A DNA stretch of 64,000 nt. Source: AC-56 sp963702195 (GTDB lineage: Bacteria > Actinomycetota > Thermoleophilia > Solirubrobacterales > 70-9). The stretch is from the NCBI GenBank assembly GCA_963702195.1, contig OY969725.1, positions 1,736,001 to 1,800,000 of the forward strand, in the 5' to 3' direction. Numbering within the stretch: the stretch's first letter is position 1; each line of letters begins with the position of its first letter. Below the pieces are notes generated by a model. The model was not told the DNA's origin. It did not search any database and worked only from the letters and a program-made list of their open reading frames with translations. The translations under genes and the position numbers were made by a program. Shown one piece after another: positions 24,463 through 32,203 of this stretch.

Positions 24463-25131
24463 ATGGCGGCACCACGAATACTGGTGGTCGAAGACGACGC
24501 CGGGCTCGCCGATCTTCTGCGGCGCGGCCTGCACGAGGAGGGCTTCACGGTCCGCGCCGTGGCCCGCGGAGGCGATGCCGTGGCCGCCGCCTCTCGCGAG
24601 TCTCCGGACCTCTTGGTCATCGACATCGGTCTTCCCGACGCTGACGGGCGCGATGTCTGTCAGGCCCTTCGCGCGCAGGGCGTCTCCTCCCCAGTCCTCT
24701 TCCTAACGGCGCGCGATGCAATCACCGACCGCCTCTCGGGCTTCAGCGTCGGCGGCGACGATTACCTGACCAAGCCGTTCGACTTCGCCGAACTGGTGGC
24801 GCGACTGAACGCGCTCCTGCGGCGAAGCGGTGCAGATGGCGCGGCAACTGTGGGCGACCTGCACCTGGACCCACCCACGCATGCTGCGAGTTGCGGCGAC
24901 CAATCGGTGCCACTGACGCCCACCGAGTTTCGACTCCTCGGCGCGCTCGCCTCGCGCCCGGGCGAGACGCTGCGCCGCCTCGAACTCGTGAGGGCGGCGT
25001 GGCCCCACGGTGCGGTGGTGCATGACAACACGCTCGACGTCTACGTCGCACGTCTACGGCGCAAGCTTCGCGAGCTCGGAAGCTCGGCCGAGCTGCGGAC
25101 CGTGCACGGGGTCGGCTACCAGCTTCGGTGA
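24463..25131 (+). CDS. OmpR-family response regulator (pair 2)
   Basis: 222 residues. The receiver has VVEDDAG, Asp54 in VIDIGLPDADG, FLTARD and DDYLTKPFD; the winged-helix domain has PLTPTEFRLLGALASRPGE and HDNTLDVYVARLRRKLRE. It is a close paralogue of the regulator at 15591, the two being near identical around the phosphorylation site and the recognition helix, so both probably recognise related DNA. It lies 30 nt after the permease stop and overlaps the kinase by 4 nt, placing it at the end of the ABC operon, as in BceRS-BceAB modules although in the reverse order. Confidence 0.95.
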   Translation: MAAPRILVVEDDAGLADLLRRGLHEEGFTVRAVARGGDAVAAASRESPDLLVIDIGLPDADGRDVCQALRAQGVSSPVLFLTARDAITDRLSGFSVGGDDYLTKPFDFAELVARLNALLRRSGADGAATVGDLHLDPPTHAASCGDQSVPLTPTEFRLLGALASRPGETLRRLELVRAAWPHGAVVHDNTLDVYVARLRRKLRELGSSAELRTVHGVGYQLR

Positions 25132-26474
25132 CCTCCTCGCGAAAAAGCATTGGACTTCGAGGGCGGCTAACCGTTGTGGTCCTCATCGCCGCCGTGGTCA
25201 CGCTGGCCGCACTCGTTGCCGGTTTCAACCTGGCCCTTCGCGCCAGCCTCCATCACGACGCAGATCAGGTGCTCGCGGAGCGGGCCGCGTCCGCTCTTGA
25301 CGCGGTCAGGATCAGCGGTGGCCGGATCCGCGCCGTCGAAGCCCCGGATCAGGGAGCTGTAGACGCGCAGACCTGGGTCTTCTCGGGACAGCATGCGCTG
25401 GAGCGACCGCCTGCGGCGTCGGCCGTCCAGCGGGAGGCCGAGCAGCTTGCCGGCGGCCCGCGGCGCTATGTCGATGAACCCACCACCGACACGCGGCTAT
25501 ACGCGGCACCGGTGGTGAGCAACGGCTCGCGCGCTGGCACAGTCGTCGTCGGCCTGGACCTCGAGCCTTATGAGCGCACGGCCTCGCGCGCCTTCATCGC
25601 CTCGCTCATCTTCGCTGCTGTGGTCCTGGTGCTGATCGCGCTTGCCACCCGTTGGGTGATCGGCAGAGCGCTTCGTCCAGTCGCCCGGATGACCGAAGAC
25701 GCCGAAGCCTGGACCGAACACGATCTCGACCATCGCTTCGACGTCGGCGTGCCCCACGACGAGCTCACCCAGCTCGCCGCGACCTTCGATCGGATGCTGT
25801 CCCGCCTGTCGGCGAGCCTGCGACGCGAGCAGCGCTTCTCGGCCGAGCTCTCGCACGAACTCCGCACTCCGCTTTCCGCGGTCGTGGCCGAGGCCGAGCT
25901 CGCTCTTCGGCGCGAACGCACGCCCAAGGAGTACCGAGAGGCCCTCGCCGCGATCGCTGAACGAGCCCGCCAGCTGGAGCGCACGCTGGACGCGCTCCTT
26001 GCCGCCGCTCGCGCCGAGGCCGAGCCCGAGCGCGGCAGCGCCGATGCCGTCAGTGTCGCCGAGTACGCGATCGAATCCTGCGCGCCGCTCGCCGCCGCGA
26101 ATCGAATCGCGGTCGAGCTTGTAAAGCCACGAGCGCCGCTGCGCATCGGCATCGACCGTGACGCCGCCGAGCGGGTGCTGGCGCCGGTGCTTGAGAACGC
26201 CTGTCGCTACGGGCGAAGCAAGGCGACGGTTGAGGTGGGCTCTGCGAATGGCAGCGTCGACTTCACCGTGACCGATGATGGACCCGGGCTCGATCGCGAC
26301 GAGCGCGAGCGCGTCTTCGAGCCCGGTGAGCGTGGCAGTGCTGCAAGGAGCGCGGACGGCGCCGGCCTCGGCCTCGCGCTGTCGCGCCGTCTCGCGACGG
26401 CCCTCGGCGCGCAGGTCGAAAGCCTGGATAGCGACTCCGGCGCCAGTTTCCGCGTGCGGATCCCGCTGGGATAG
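25128..26474 (+). CDS. Sensor histidine kinase (pair 2)
   Basis: 448 residues from GTG 25128. Helix 1 is LTVVVLIAAVVTLAALVAGF, followed by an external domain of about 110 residues and helix 2 ASRAFIASLIFAAVVLVLIA. HAMP contains RPVARMTEDAEAWTEHDLDH; the H-box is FSAELSHELRTPLSAVVAEA; the N-box is ENACRYGR; G1 is DDGPGLD and G2 GAGLGLALSRR. It is paralogous to the kinase at 16253 along its whole length, including 'AW.(Q/E)HDL..RFD.G.PHDELT.LAA..D', so the duplicated unit was the whole regulator-kinase pair. Sensor domains differ more, implying different inputs. Confidence 0.95.
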   Translation: MTSSRKSIGLRGRLTVVVLIAAVVTLAALVAGFNLALRASLHHDADQVLAERAASALDAVRISGGRIRAVEAPDQGAVDAQTWVFSGQHALERPPAASAVQREAEQLAGGPRRYVDEPTTDTRLYAAPVVSNGSRAGTVVVGLDLEPYERTASRAFIASLIFAAVVLVLIALATRWVIGRALRPVARMTEDAEAWTEHDLDHRFDVGVPHDELTQLAATFDRMLSRLSASLRREQRFSAELSHELRTPLSAVVAEAELALRRERTPKEYREALAAIAERARQLERTLDALLAAARAEAEPERGSADAVSVAEYAIESCAPLAAANRIAVELVKPRAPLRIGIDRDAAERVLAPVLENACRYGRSKATVEVGSANGSVDFTVTDDGPGLDRDERERVFEPGERGSAARSADGAGLGLALSRRLATALGAQVESLDSDSGASFRVRIPLG

Positions 26475-26482
26475 GTCTTCAG

Positions 26483-26559
26483 CGAAGGAGATCCTCCGTC
26501 TCGTCTCCTTCCATCGCGCCTGACGGCGATGCCCGCACCGCCTGGGCGGCGGTGCGGGC
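26483..26559. terminator. Two hairpins between convergent kinase and DedA genes
   Basis: The first hairpin has arms GAAGGAGA and TCTCCTTC (26483-26510). The second has perfect 12-bp arms GCCCGCACCGCC and GGCGGTGCGGGC with a 5-nt loop (26531-26559). The location between convergent stops makes a bidirectional terminator likely; there is no T-run. Confidence 0.7.
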
Positions 26560-26604
26560 GCTATCAACCAAAGCGCTGGGTCGTCCGTTCAGCGCCGAGG
26601 CGGC

Positions 26605-27300
26605 TCAGTCAGTTGATTCGTCGATAACCCGATCGTTCGATGAACGAGCTTTGGAGCGGGCGCGCAGATGCCGAATGATCAGGAAAGCGACCACCAGCGC
26701 CACCGCGACGACGGCCGCGTAGTCCGCGTAGCGGAATTGGTGGTGGAAGCTCTCCCAACTGCCCCCGAGCGCCCAGCCTGCTGCCGCGAATCCGAAGCAC
26801 CAGATGGCCGAGCCCGCGAGTGTCAGGGGCAGATAGGTCGGCATCGGCGTACGGAAGGCGCCAGCGGGAATCGAGATGAAAGAACGCACCAACGGGGTGA
26901 TCCGCCCGAGAAAGACGGCCTTAGCTCCGAAGCGCTCGAACCAATGCTCGGCCTGCCCAAGGGACTCGGGGCTGATGTGAAGCCAGCGACCGTGGCGCTC
27001 GAGGAGCGCTCGCCCGCCCGATCGACCGATCGCCCAGCCGATCACGGCCCCGAGCAGGTAGCCGAGAGTTCCGGCGAGCGCCAGAGCGAGATAGCTCTCG
27101 GCGCCTGTTTGAAGGTCGACGCCAAACAGTGAGGCCTGCTGCCCAGCAATAGCTCCGGCGGCCAGCACCCCCGCATAGAGCATGATCAGCTCGCCCCCCA
27201 CCGGGAGCAGGGCGTCCAGCGCCATCAGCACGAAGACGGCGTAGACGCCGTTCTGGCCGATCCAGTCGGTGATTGTCGTCGTGATGCTCGCCAGTGGCAT
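26605..27300 (-). CDS. DedA-family membrane protein
   Basis: 231 residues. DedA landmarks are present: VLMALDALLPVGGELIMLYA, the G-x3-G-x3-G helix LAGTLGYLLGAVIGWAIGRS, FERFGAKAVFLGRITPLVRS (the F-x-R-[FIL]-x-P-x-x-R motif) and SIPAGAFRTPMPTYL (the G-x-x-x-M region). DedA proteins are now known or proposed as undecaprenyl-phosphate or phospholipid translocases. With UppP and the FtsX transporter in the same block this fits carrier-lipid recycling. A perfect TTCAGG direct repeat lies 52-68 nt upstream of the start, but on the opposite strand. The tail is hydrophilic (RARSKARSSNDRVIDESTD). Confidence 0.92.
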   Translation of the reverse strand: MPLASITTTITDWIGQNGVYAVFVLMALDALLPVGGELIMLYAGVLAAGAIAGQQASLFGVDLQTGAESYLALALAGTLGYLLGAVIGWAIGRSGGRALLERHGRWLHISPESLGQAEHWFERFGAKAVFLGRITPLVRSFISIPAGAFRTPMPTYLPLTLAGSAIWCFGFAAAGWALGGSWESFHHQFRYADYAAVVAVALVVAFLIIRHLRARSKARSSNDRVIDESTD

Positions 27301-27351
27301 CAGCGCATTGTTGCCCCTGGCGCCTGTCTCCTGATCGTTCCAGCGAATCCA

Positions 27352-27368
27352 TTCAGGTTTCGTTCAGG
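27352..27368 (+). promoter_or_regulatory. Direct-repeat operator, copy 4 (TTCAGG-N5-TTCAGG)
   Basis: Two perfect TTCAGG half-sites start at 27352 and 27363, the same 11-bp spacing as at 19599. They lie upstream of the divergent-facing DedA gene. On the + strand no gene follows before the inserted recombinase-like remnant, so the site either acts on DedA or is the orphaned promoter of a lost gene. Confidence 0.5.
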
Positions 27369-27516
27369 GCGTGGAAGATTGAGGCCGCCCAGCCCCCGCC
27401 TTCCATCGGGCATTGCCGGGCAGCTGACGAGTCGGCGCGCCTACAGATGTCTCACAAACGGTCGCCTGTGGACGATTCCTCTGTGATTTCGACCTGTCTC
27501 ACTTCACTGTCGTTAG

Positions 27517-27560
27517 CTGTGTCGTTTCAATGACGTTTCACACTTGTGTGTAACGACATC
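27517..27560. repeat. Terminal repeat R2 of recombinase-like element
   Basis: CTGTGTCGTTTCAATGACGT at 27517, then a CACAC-TT-GTGTG mini-hairpin, then AACGACATC. The outer TGTCGTT/AACGACA boxes are inverted. It overlaps the last codons and stop (27527) of the truncated recombinase-like gene. The left 16 nt are identical to R3 (33110) and R4 (36400). Confidence 0.75.
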
Positions 27561-27892
27561 GAATGACCCAAGCGCCGGTCCATCTCTCTGCTGAATGCCC
27601 TCAGATCCCGCAGGACTACCGAGCGGTCAAGTCCCGCCTGTTGTGCCACCCGCTCGAGCATGGTCCGTGCGGCCGATGGCCGCAACGGCCTTCCGTCCGG
27701 TTCTCGCAGCAGCCGACTGCGCTCGCCCTTGCGAAGGAGCCGCAAGATCGCGAACGAGTCCTCGGTGAGGCCGTAAACGACGACGTGCTTCGTCCTTAGG
27801 TAGCGGATCAGAACCAGGCCGTCCGGTGCCCAGCTGGACCACCGAAGGTCGCGGCCCTCGAGCTGACATAACTGCGGGACCGACCTGCCCGT
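27527..27892 (-). pseudogene. Recombinase-like element, truncated copy 2
   Basis: From about 27892 the minus strand reads SVPQLCQLEGRDLRWSSWAP, then DGLVLIRYLRTKHVVVYGLT, then RLLREPDGRPLRPSAARTML, DRSVVLRDLRAFSREMDRRL and a stop at 27527. This aligns with residues ~115-222 of the full-length protein at 8423-9244 (SVLQLCQLEGRDLRW; ALNPDGARAML; ALQGLRRFGAELDRRL). The N-terminal ~115 residues are missing and there is no start codon near the break, so this is a 5'-truncated copy. The end of the frame runs into the repeat R2. At the break (27895-27906) there is a CTTCTGCTTTTC motif that recurs elsewhere in the window. Confidence 0.75.
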
Positions 27893-27983
27893 CCGAAAAG
27901 CAGAAGTCTTGGGGTGCTGGGGCGGGTCCGACAGACCCAGTGGTCACTTGCGTCCTGGCTATACATCCCTACGGTTCGATCGC

Positions 27984-28877
27984 ATGAGGTCGTCGGTGGC
28001 GGCGCCGCTTTGTGGGCTCTCGTTGGTGGTTCTCCTCGCGCTGGCCGGGTGCAGTGGCGGCAACCGCACACCCGCCTCCGCGAGCTCCACCCAGAGCGAG
28101 GCGCAGCCGTCTCCACCCAAGAACGAGCCCCACGTCCACCACAACCCTCAACGTTCGGCTAGCCGCCACCGGGCCAATCGGAAGGTCCTGGTGCCGAGCG
28201 TAATCGGCGATCAGCCGGCTACTGCGAAGACGACCCTGGTCGACCACGGCTTTCTTGTGAGGCTGATTCCGTCCACGCTGGGCAGGGAGTCCTGCGGGAG
28301 TCGGGTCGCGATAAGCCGTGTTGCGCCCGTCGCCGATAGTCAGGTCGTCTCCCAGTGGCCGGACGCCGGAAGCCATATCGGAGTCGGACGGCACATCGAT
28401 CTTTCGACCAACGCCTACGTCCAGAATGACTGTCCAGCTCCGGCCAGCCTTCCCCCTTGCTCTCCTGACCAACTGTCGCTCGAGGTGAAGCCCGACTATC
28501 CCGATACTGCAGGCGGCAGCGAGCTCGGACAGCTGACCGCGATCATTCGCAACATCGGCAGTCAGGGCACGTGCCGACTCGCCTCCACGATCGAGACGAC
28601 GATCGGAGCTCCGGCTGGGACGGTCCCGAGCGCGATCTCAGGAGATCCGGCGACGCTCATCCTGGGGGCTGCGCTTCCGCCGGGGCAAGAACTTCACGCA
28701 ACCTGGGTTTGGGATGGGCCCTGGTGTGGTGACAGGAGCGCTGTTGGCAGTGCGAGCGTGGCGGGTCTTAGCGAGACGGCTCCTATGGGCAAGTATCAAC
28801 CCACTTGCTACCACAGTGGCCATTCGCGGCTCGGAGCACCCTCGTTGGCCGTCTACAGGAACCCGCCTGGAGGCTGA
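27984..28877 (+). CDS. Lipoprotein with PASTA and DUF4232-like domains
   Basis: 297 residues from ATG 27984. The signal ends in the lipobox LALAGC. A basic, Ser/Pro/His-rich linker (about 25-70) leads to a PASTA domain, VLVPSVIGDQPATAKTTLVD ... VVSQWPDAGSHIGVGRHID (about 72-150). A third part (about 165-290), CSPDQLSLEVKPDYPDTAGG ... LTAIIRNIGSQGTCRLAS, follows the DUF4232 pattern of actinobacterial surface lipoproteins. PASTA domains bind peptidoglycan or simply mediate protein contacts; no enzyme is present. It stands alone beside the recombinase-like remnant. A 24-bp perfect palindrome follows 27 nt after its stop. Confidence 0.78.
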   Translation: MRSSVAAPLCGLSLVVLLALAGCSGGNRTPASASSTQSEAQPSPPKNEPHVHHNPQRSASRHRANRKVLVPSVIGDQPATAKTTLVDHGFLVRLIPSTLGRESCGSRVAISRVAPVADSQVVSQWPDAGSHIGVGRHIDLSTNAYVQNDCPAPASLPPCSPDQLSLEVKPDYPDTAGGSELGQLTAIIRNIGSQGTCRLASTIETTIGAPAGTVPSAISGDPATLILGAALPPGQELHATWVWDGPWCGDRSAVGSASVAGLSETAPMGKYQPTCYHSGHSRLGAPSLAVYRNPPGG

Positions 28878-28903
28878 ACACGCGCCCCTTGAGAGCTGGC
28901 CTC

Positions 28904-28927
28904 TTCTGCTTTGCGCGCAAAGCAGAA
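28904..28927. repeat. 24-bp perfect palindrome, element of a dispersed CTTCTGCTTT motif
   Basis: Left arm TTCTGCTTTGCG, right arm its exact complement, no spacer. Half-site-like copies occur at 5302-5316, 27895-27906 (inverted), 29610-29624, 29955-29969 (inverted) and 34906-34920. The 5302 and 29610 copies share 15 identical bases, CGCGCTTCTGCTTTC. It lies between two lipoprotein genes. Confidence 0.6.
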
Positions 28928-28949
28928 CGAGTGGAATCCTTCTAGTCCC

Positions 28950-29597
28950 ATGCTTCGCCTTCGTGCTCGGAAGATGATTTGTGGGCTCGCCTGCGTCGCC
29001 TTGATGGGCGCCGTCGCGCTCAGCCTCACGGCCTGTGGCTCGGGATCAAGCGGCGACACCCAAAGCGTTGCGTCTACGAATTCGCCGCCCGCGAACTCGA
29101 CGGCGCACGCGGAAACAGCGAAGCGGATTCCCCGAAAGCCGAAGCGCGATCCGCACCTCGCCTTGGCGCAGGCACACCAGGTCGCGCGCTGTCTGAGTCA
29201 GGCTGGCTACCCAATGGCTCGCCTCTTGAAGAATGGGAGCCCTCGGGGGATCGGGGTGGTGCCCGTTTCGCCGTCGTCGGACGAGGTTGGGGGGCTTTGG
29301 GTCGCCAAGCCCAGGCTCCGCACGCATCACGGCATCTTCTACGTCTGGATCGCGCCGACGCAGCGGCTTTCAGACCGCACCTACGACTTCGAGTCAGGTG
29401 TCGCTGGGGGCAGCGAGCGGGATCACGGCCACGACGGCCGCGTGTCGATCGAGTCTGAGCGCTTCGGCAAAAACCACGCGTCCTCCGTGGCAGAGCTGCA
29501 AACGGTCGCCTCCTGCGGATTCTCCGTCCCGGCGGCGGCGGGCCAGCCGAAGTGGGTATTCGATGGTCCGGGTCCGCGTCCCAACCTGAGCAACTGA
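28950..29597 (+). CDS. Lipoprotein, unknown function
   Basis: 215 residues from ATG 28950; ATG 28974 (MICGLACVALMGAV) is an equally good start. The lipobox SLTAC is followed by a Ser/Gly/Thr linker and a basic patch (RIPRKPKRDP). The mature part has LALAQAHQVARCLSQAGYPM and later QTVASCGFSVPAAAGQPKWV; the two cysteines may pair. No domain is recognised. It lies between the palindrome and a related half-site (29610) and upstream of a PASTA pseudogene, and has no operon partner. Confidence 0.7.
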   Translation: MLRLRARKMICGLACVALMGAVALSLTACGSGSSGDTQSVASTNSPPANSTAHAETAKRIPRKPKRDPHLALAQAHQVARCLSQAGYPMARLLKNGSPRGIGVVPVSPSSDEVGGLWVAKPRLRTHHGIFYVWIAPTQRLSDRTYDFESGVAGGSERDHGHDGRVSIESERFGKNHASSVAELQTVASCGFSVPAAAGQPKWVFDGPGPRPNLSN

Positions 29598-29675
29598 GTC
29601 GTTGACTCCGCGCTTCTGCTTTCGCGTGCGACCTCAAGGGGTCAATGCACCACCCCCGGATCGGTGAAGGGTGTC

Positions 29676-29996
29676 ATGCGCTGGGTGGTCGGGGTTGTCG
29701 CTGGGGTAGCACTGGCAGCGATAGTGGTTGGAGCACCGTGCCGGATGTAAGAGGGGCCAGTTTCGCTGACTGCGCGGACCACCCTTGAGAGGGATGGTCT
29801 GCGAGTCCGCGTGATTCGCCCAAAGCCTGGTCCGACGTCGAGCGAGTCAGCGGTCGTCAATCAGCAGCCGTCGGCTCATGCCTGGCATCGCCAGGACTCC
29901 CGATCAAGCTCTATGTCGCCAGGGGATAGCCTGGCGATAGGCACGTCTGCATTACGCGAAAAGCGGAAGTCGAGGGCTTACACGGCGCCGACCTGA
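29676..29996 (+). pseudogene. Decayed secreted PASTA-domain protein
   Basis: ATG 29676 opens a signal-like helix, MRWVVGVVAGVALAAIVVGA, that stops at TAA 29748. In another frame the PASTA opening VPDVRGASFADC (about 29734-29769) is readable, and back in the first frame ARTTLERDGLRVRVIRPKPG, then SSESAVVNQQPSAHAWHR, completes a PASTA domain ('l...gl.v.v...p......VV.Q.P..G'). Two compensating frameshifts, or indels, separate the pieces. It is probably a relative of the PASTA lipoprotein at 27984. The rest of the gap (29997-30246) holds only a weak open frame and no recognisable gene. Confidence 0.7.
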
Positions 29997-30246
29997 GCTG
30001 CGCCAGACCACGTCTCACGAGCGATCTGGGCCGCGTGCTGGAGGCGATCCACAACTCGCGCAGTAGCTTGCGAAACGCTGCGCGCCGAGTACCGGATCTG
30101 GGCGCACCGCGCGCGCCAAGCGGCGGCATGGCATGCGGACATCGAGGAATCGGGCGCGGCGAGCTACGCAACGCTTGTCAGCTGAGGGTTGCTCGCCCTT
30201 CGATGCCACTCGGTGTCGATCCGATGCAAGTCCCTCACTGGTCGGG

Positions 30247-31887
30247 TTAGCGCCGCACCGTCCGCACGACACCCATCATGCCGTGGTCCTCGTGAAACAG
30301 CATGTGGCAGTGGAAGACGAACTTGCCGGTGAAGTCGGTCGGCCGGGTAAGCATCTTCACCGTGCTCTCCGGCGGCATCTTGACCGTGTCCTCGGGGTCG
30401 ACCTCACCGGGTGCGACGTCCTTGACCCTACCCTGGGAGACCCCGGGCACCCGCCGGTGCAGCTTCACGGAGGTCACCTGGAAGTCGTTGACGTGGATGT
30501 GAAACGTGTGCCACTCGGTGGTGGAGTTGACGAGCGTCCATTCGTTCACCTGGCCGAGGGTCATCACCTGGTCGACCCGGTTCGGATTGAAGACCTTGCC
30601 GTTGATGAGGAACTCGAAATTGCCGCCCCGGACCTCCTTTTCGGTGTAGACGATCCGGTGGTGTTGGGCGACCTTCTCGCCGCGCAGGTCTTCGACGTGC
30701 TTGTCGAGCACCGGTCCCGGGAGCGGGTCCTGCCTTTGTGAGCCCTTCGAGTTCACGGTGGCGATCGTCGCCGCCGGTACCGTGCCGCCCTGAAACTGCC
30801 GGAACGCGTCGGAGGCGAGGTCATGGGTTCCCGCTGGTCCACCTCGGACGAGGACCTCACGGCGCTCGGCGGGGCCGAGCAGGAGCGTCTTCTGCGGGCT
30901 GATCCTATGTAGGGTGATGCCGTCGTTGGCGAGCACGTAGAAGGTGCCGTGCGGAAGCGAGAGGCGGACCATCGCGTTGTCGTTTGCGTTCAGGATCCGC
31001 CACCGCTGCAGCTCGCCCGGCGCGATGTCGATCGTGGGATTGATCGTGCCGTTGATCAGGTAGGGGCTCTTCGCCGTGCTGCTCTTCGCAGCGGGCACGA
31101 CGACCGGCGGGCGGGTCGCCGAGCTCTTCGCCCTACTTGTGACCTTCCGTGCCTTCCCGAGCTGAAGTGAGTTGATGATCATCGTCCGGGTTGGGATGTC
31201 GCGCACGCCCGGCACCTCGTCGAGCCCGCCCTGCACGTAGATCGCTCCGAACATCCCGGCGTAGACCTGCGACTCGACGAAGCCGTGCCGATGCGGGTGA
31301 TACCAGTACATGCCCGGCGGTTCGTCCTTGGGGATGTGGTACGTGTAGGTGAGCCCCCACTTGGGGGGAATGCTCAGGAAAACGTTGTCCGAGTTTCCCC
31401 TCGGCGAGACGTGCAGCCCGTGGACGTGCAGATTCGTCAGCTGGCCTTGGTCCCGCGGGGCGTGAAGGGTTGGCGGGGTGGGTCCCCAGGCCTTCGGCGC
31501 GTTGTCGAGATCGTTCTCGAGGTGGACGATGAGCGTGTCGCCTGGGCAGACGACGAGGGTTGGCCCGGGGACGCTGTCCTCGTAGTGCATGGTCGTGTAC
31601 ATGCGTCCGTTCAGGGTCACAGGGCTGTATGAGGCCCTCAGCGTCGTCTCCAACACGCCGTTCTCGCTCGTCCGGACGTCGGGCTCGGGAAAGCCGTCGT
31701 GGATCGTGGGCGGCGGATTGGGGATGCATCCCTGCGCGACGAGCTTGCCTCCACCACACCCCCCAAGCGCGAGGGCGGCGATGCCGAGCCCCACACTCGC
31801 CGACAGCAGCCTCGCCGGATGTCGGGAACGCCACCCGCGGCGCTCGCGGATTGTGTTCCGCGGCTCAACTCCGATGCTCAAGGGCAT
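30247..31887 (-). CDS. Multicopper oxidase lipoprotein
   Basis: 546 residues from ATG 31887. The lipobox ALGGC places it on the cell surface. All four copper-binding segments are present: TNLHVHGLHVSP (HxH), WYHPHRHGFV (HxH), WHTFHIHVNDFQ (HxxHxH) and FHCHMLFHEDHGMM (HCHx3Hx4M), so the T1 and T2/T3 sites are complete and T1 carries the axial Met. Three cupredoxin domains are expected. The domain 2-3 linker is basic and Ser/Lys/Ala-rich (RAKSSATRPPVVVPAAKSST). Substrates may be Cu(I), phenols or Mn(II); the Met-rich insert of CueO-type cuprous oxidases is not seen. No partner genes adjoin. Confidence 0.92.
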   Translation of the reverse strand: MPLSIGVEPRNTIRERRGWRSRHPARLLSASVGLGIAALALGGCGGGKLVAQGCIPNPPPTIHDGFPEPDVRTSENGVLETTLRASYSPVTLNGRMYTTMHYEDSVPGPTLVVCPGDTLIVHLENDLDNAPKAWGPTPPTLHAPRDQGQLTNLHVHGLHVSPRGNSDNVFLSIPPKWGLTYTYHIPKDEPPGMYWYHPHRHGFVESQVYAGMFGAIYVQGGLDEVPGVRDIPTRTMIINSLQLGKARKVTSRAKSSATRPPVVVPAAKSSTAKSPYLINGTINPTIDIAPGELQRWRILNANDNAMVRLSLPHGTFYVLANDGITLHRISPQKTLLLGPAERREVLVRGGPAGTHDLASDAFRQFQGGTVPAATIATVNSKGSQRQDPLPGPVLDKHVEDLRGEKVAQHHRIVYTEKEVRGGNFEFLINGKVFNPNRVDQVMTLGQVNEWTLVNSTTEWHTFHIHVNDFQVTSVKLHRRVPGVSQGRVKDVAPGEVDPEDTVKMPPESTVKMLTRPTDFTGKFVFHCHMLFHEDHGMMGVVRTVRR

Positions 31888-32203
31888 GACCGCGGCCCAA
31901 CCTACGAGAGGCCCGGCGCCGGTGCATCCGTATTTCGACGCAGAGGCGCGGCGCCTTTCCCGCAGGCTCGGGCAGGTGCTGCGGACGCCGTTCATGATGG
32001 CGACCGAGTGGAACGGCCCCGGAACCTGTTCGAGAGGTCGCGAACGGGGCGGGTGCTCACCGCGGAGGCGCCCGAACCTTCCCGCCCACGAGTTGCTGCA
32101 TTCCCGCGGCCGACTTCTTCAAGTTTCCGCCATCCGTGCTCCAGATCCGTGAAGCGACCCCGAGCCCGGTAGGCTCGATCGGACCCCCACCGAGGAGGAG
32201 CCG
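31888..32203. other. Gene-poor interval with uncertain protein fragments
   Basis: A + strand frame (HPYFDAEARRLSRRLGQVLR, about 31920-31990) and a minus-strand frame (RFTDLEHGWRKLEEVGRGNA, about 32155-32095) each look faintly protein-like, the latter recalling the C-terminus of SRPBCC/AHSA1 proteins, but neither extends into a full domain or has a proper start. They may be gene scraps. The GAGGAGG at 32191-32197 belongs to the next gene. Confidence 0.3.

Noticed and set aside
29998..30190. Short + strand open frame ending RQAAAWHADIEESGAASYATLVS
   Set aside because: The tail looks natural, but there is no start codon with a ribosome-binding site and the rest has no pattern; kept only as a possible gene scrap.
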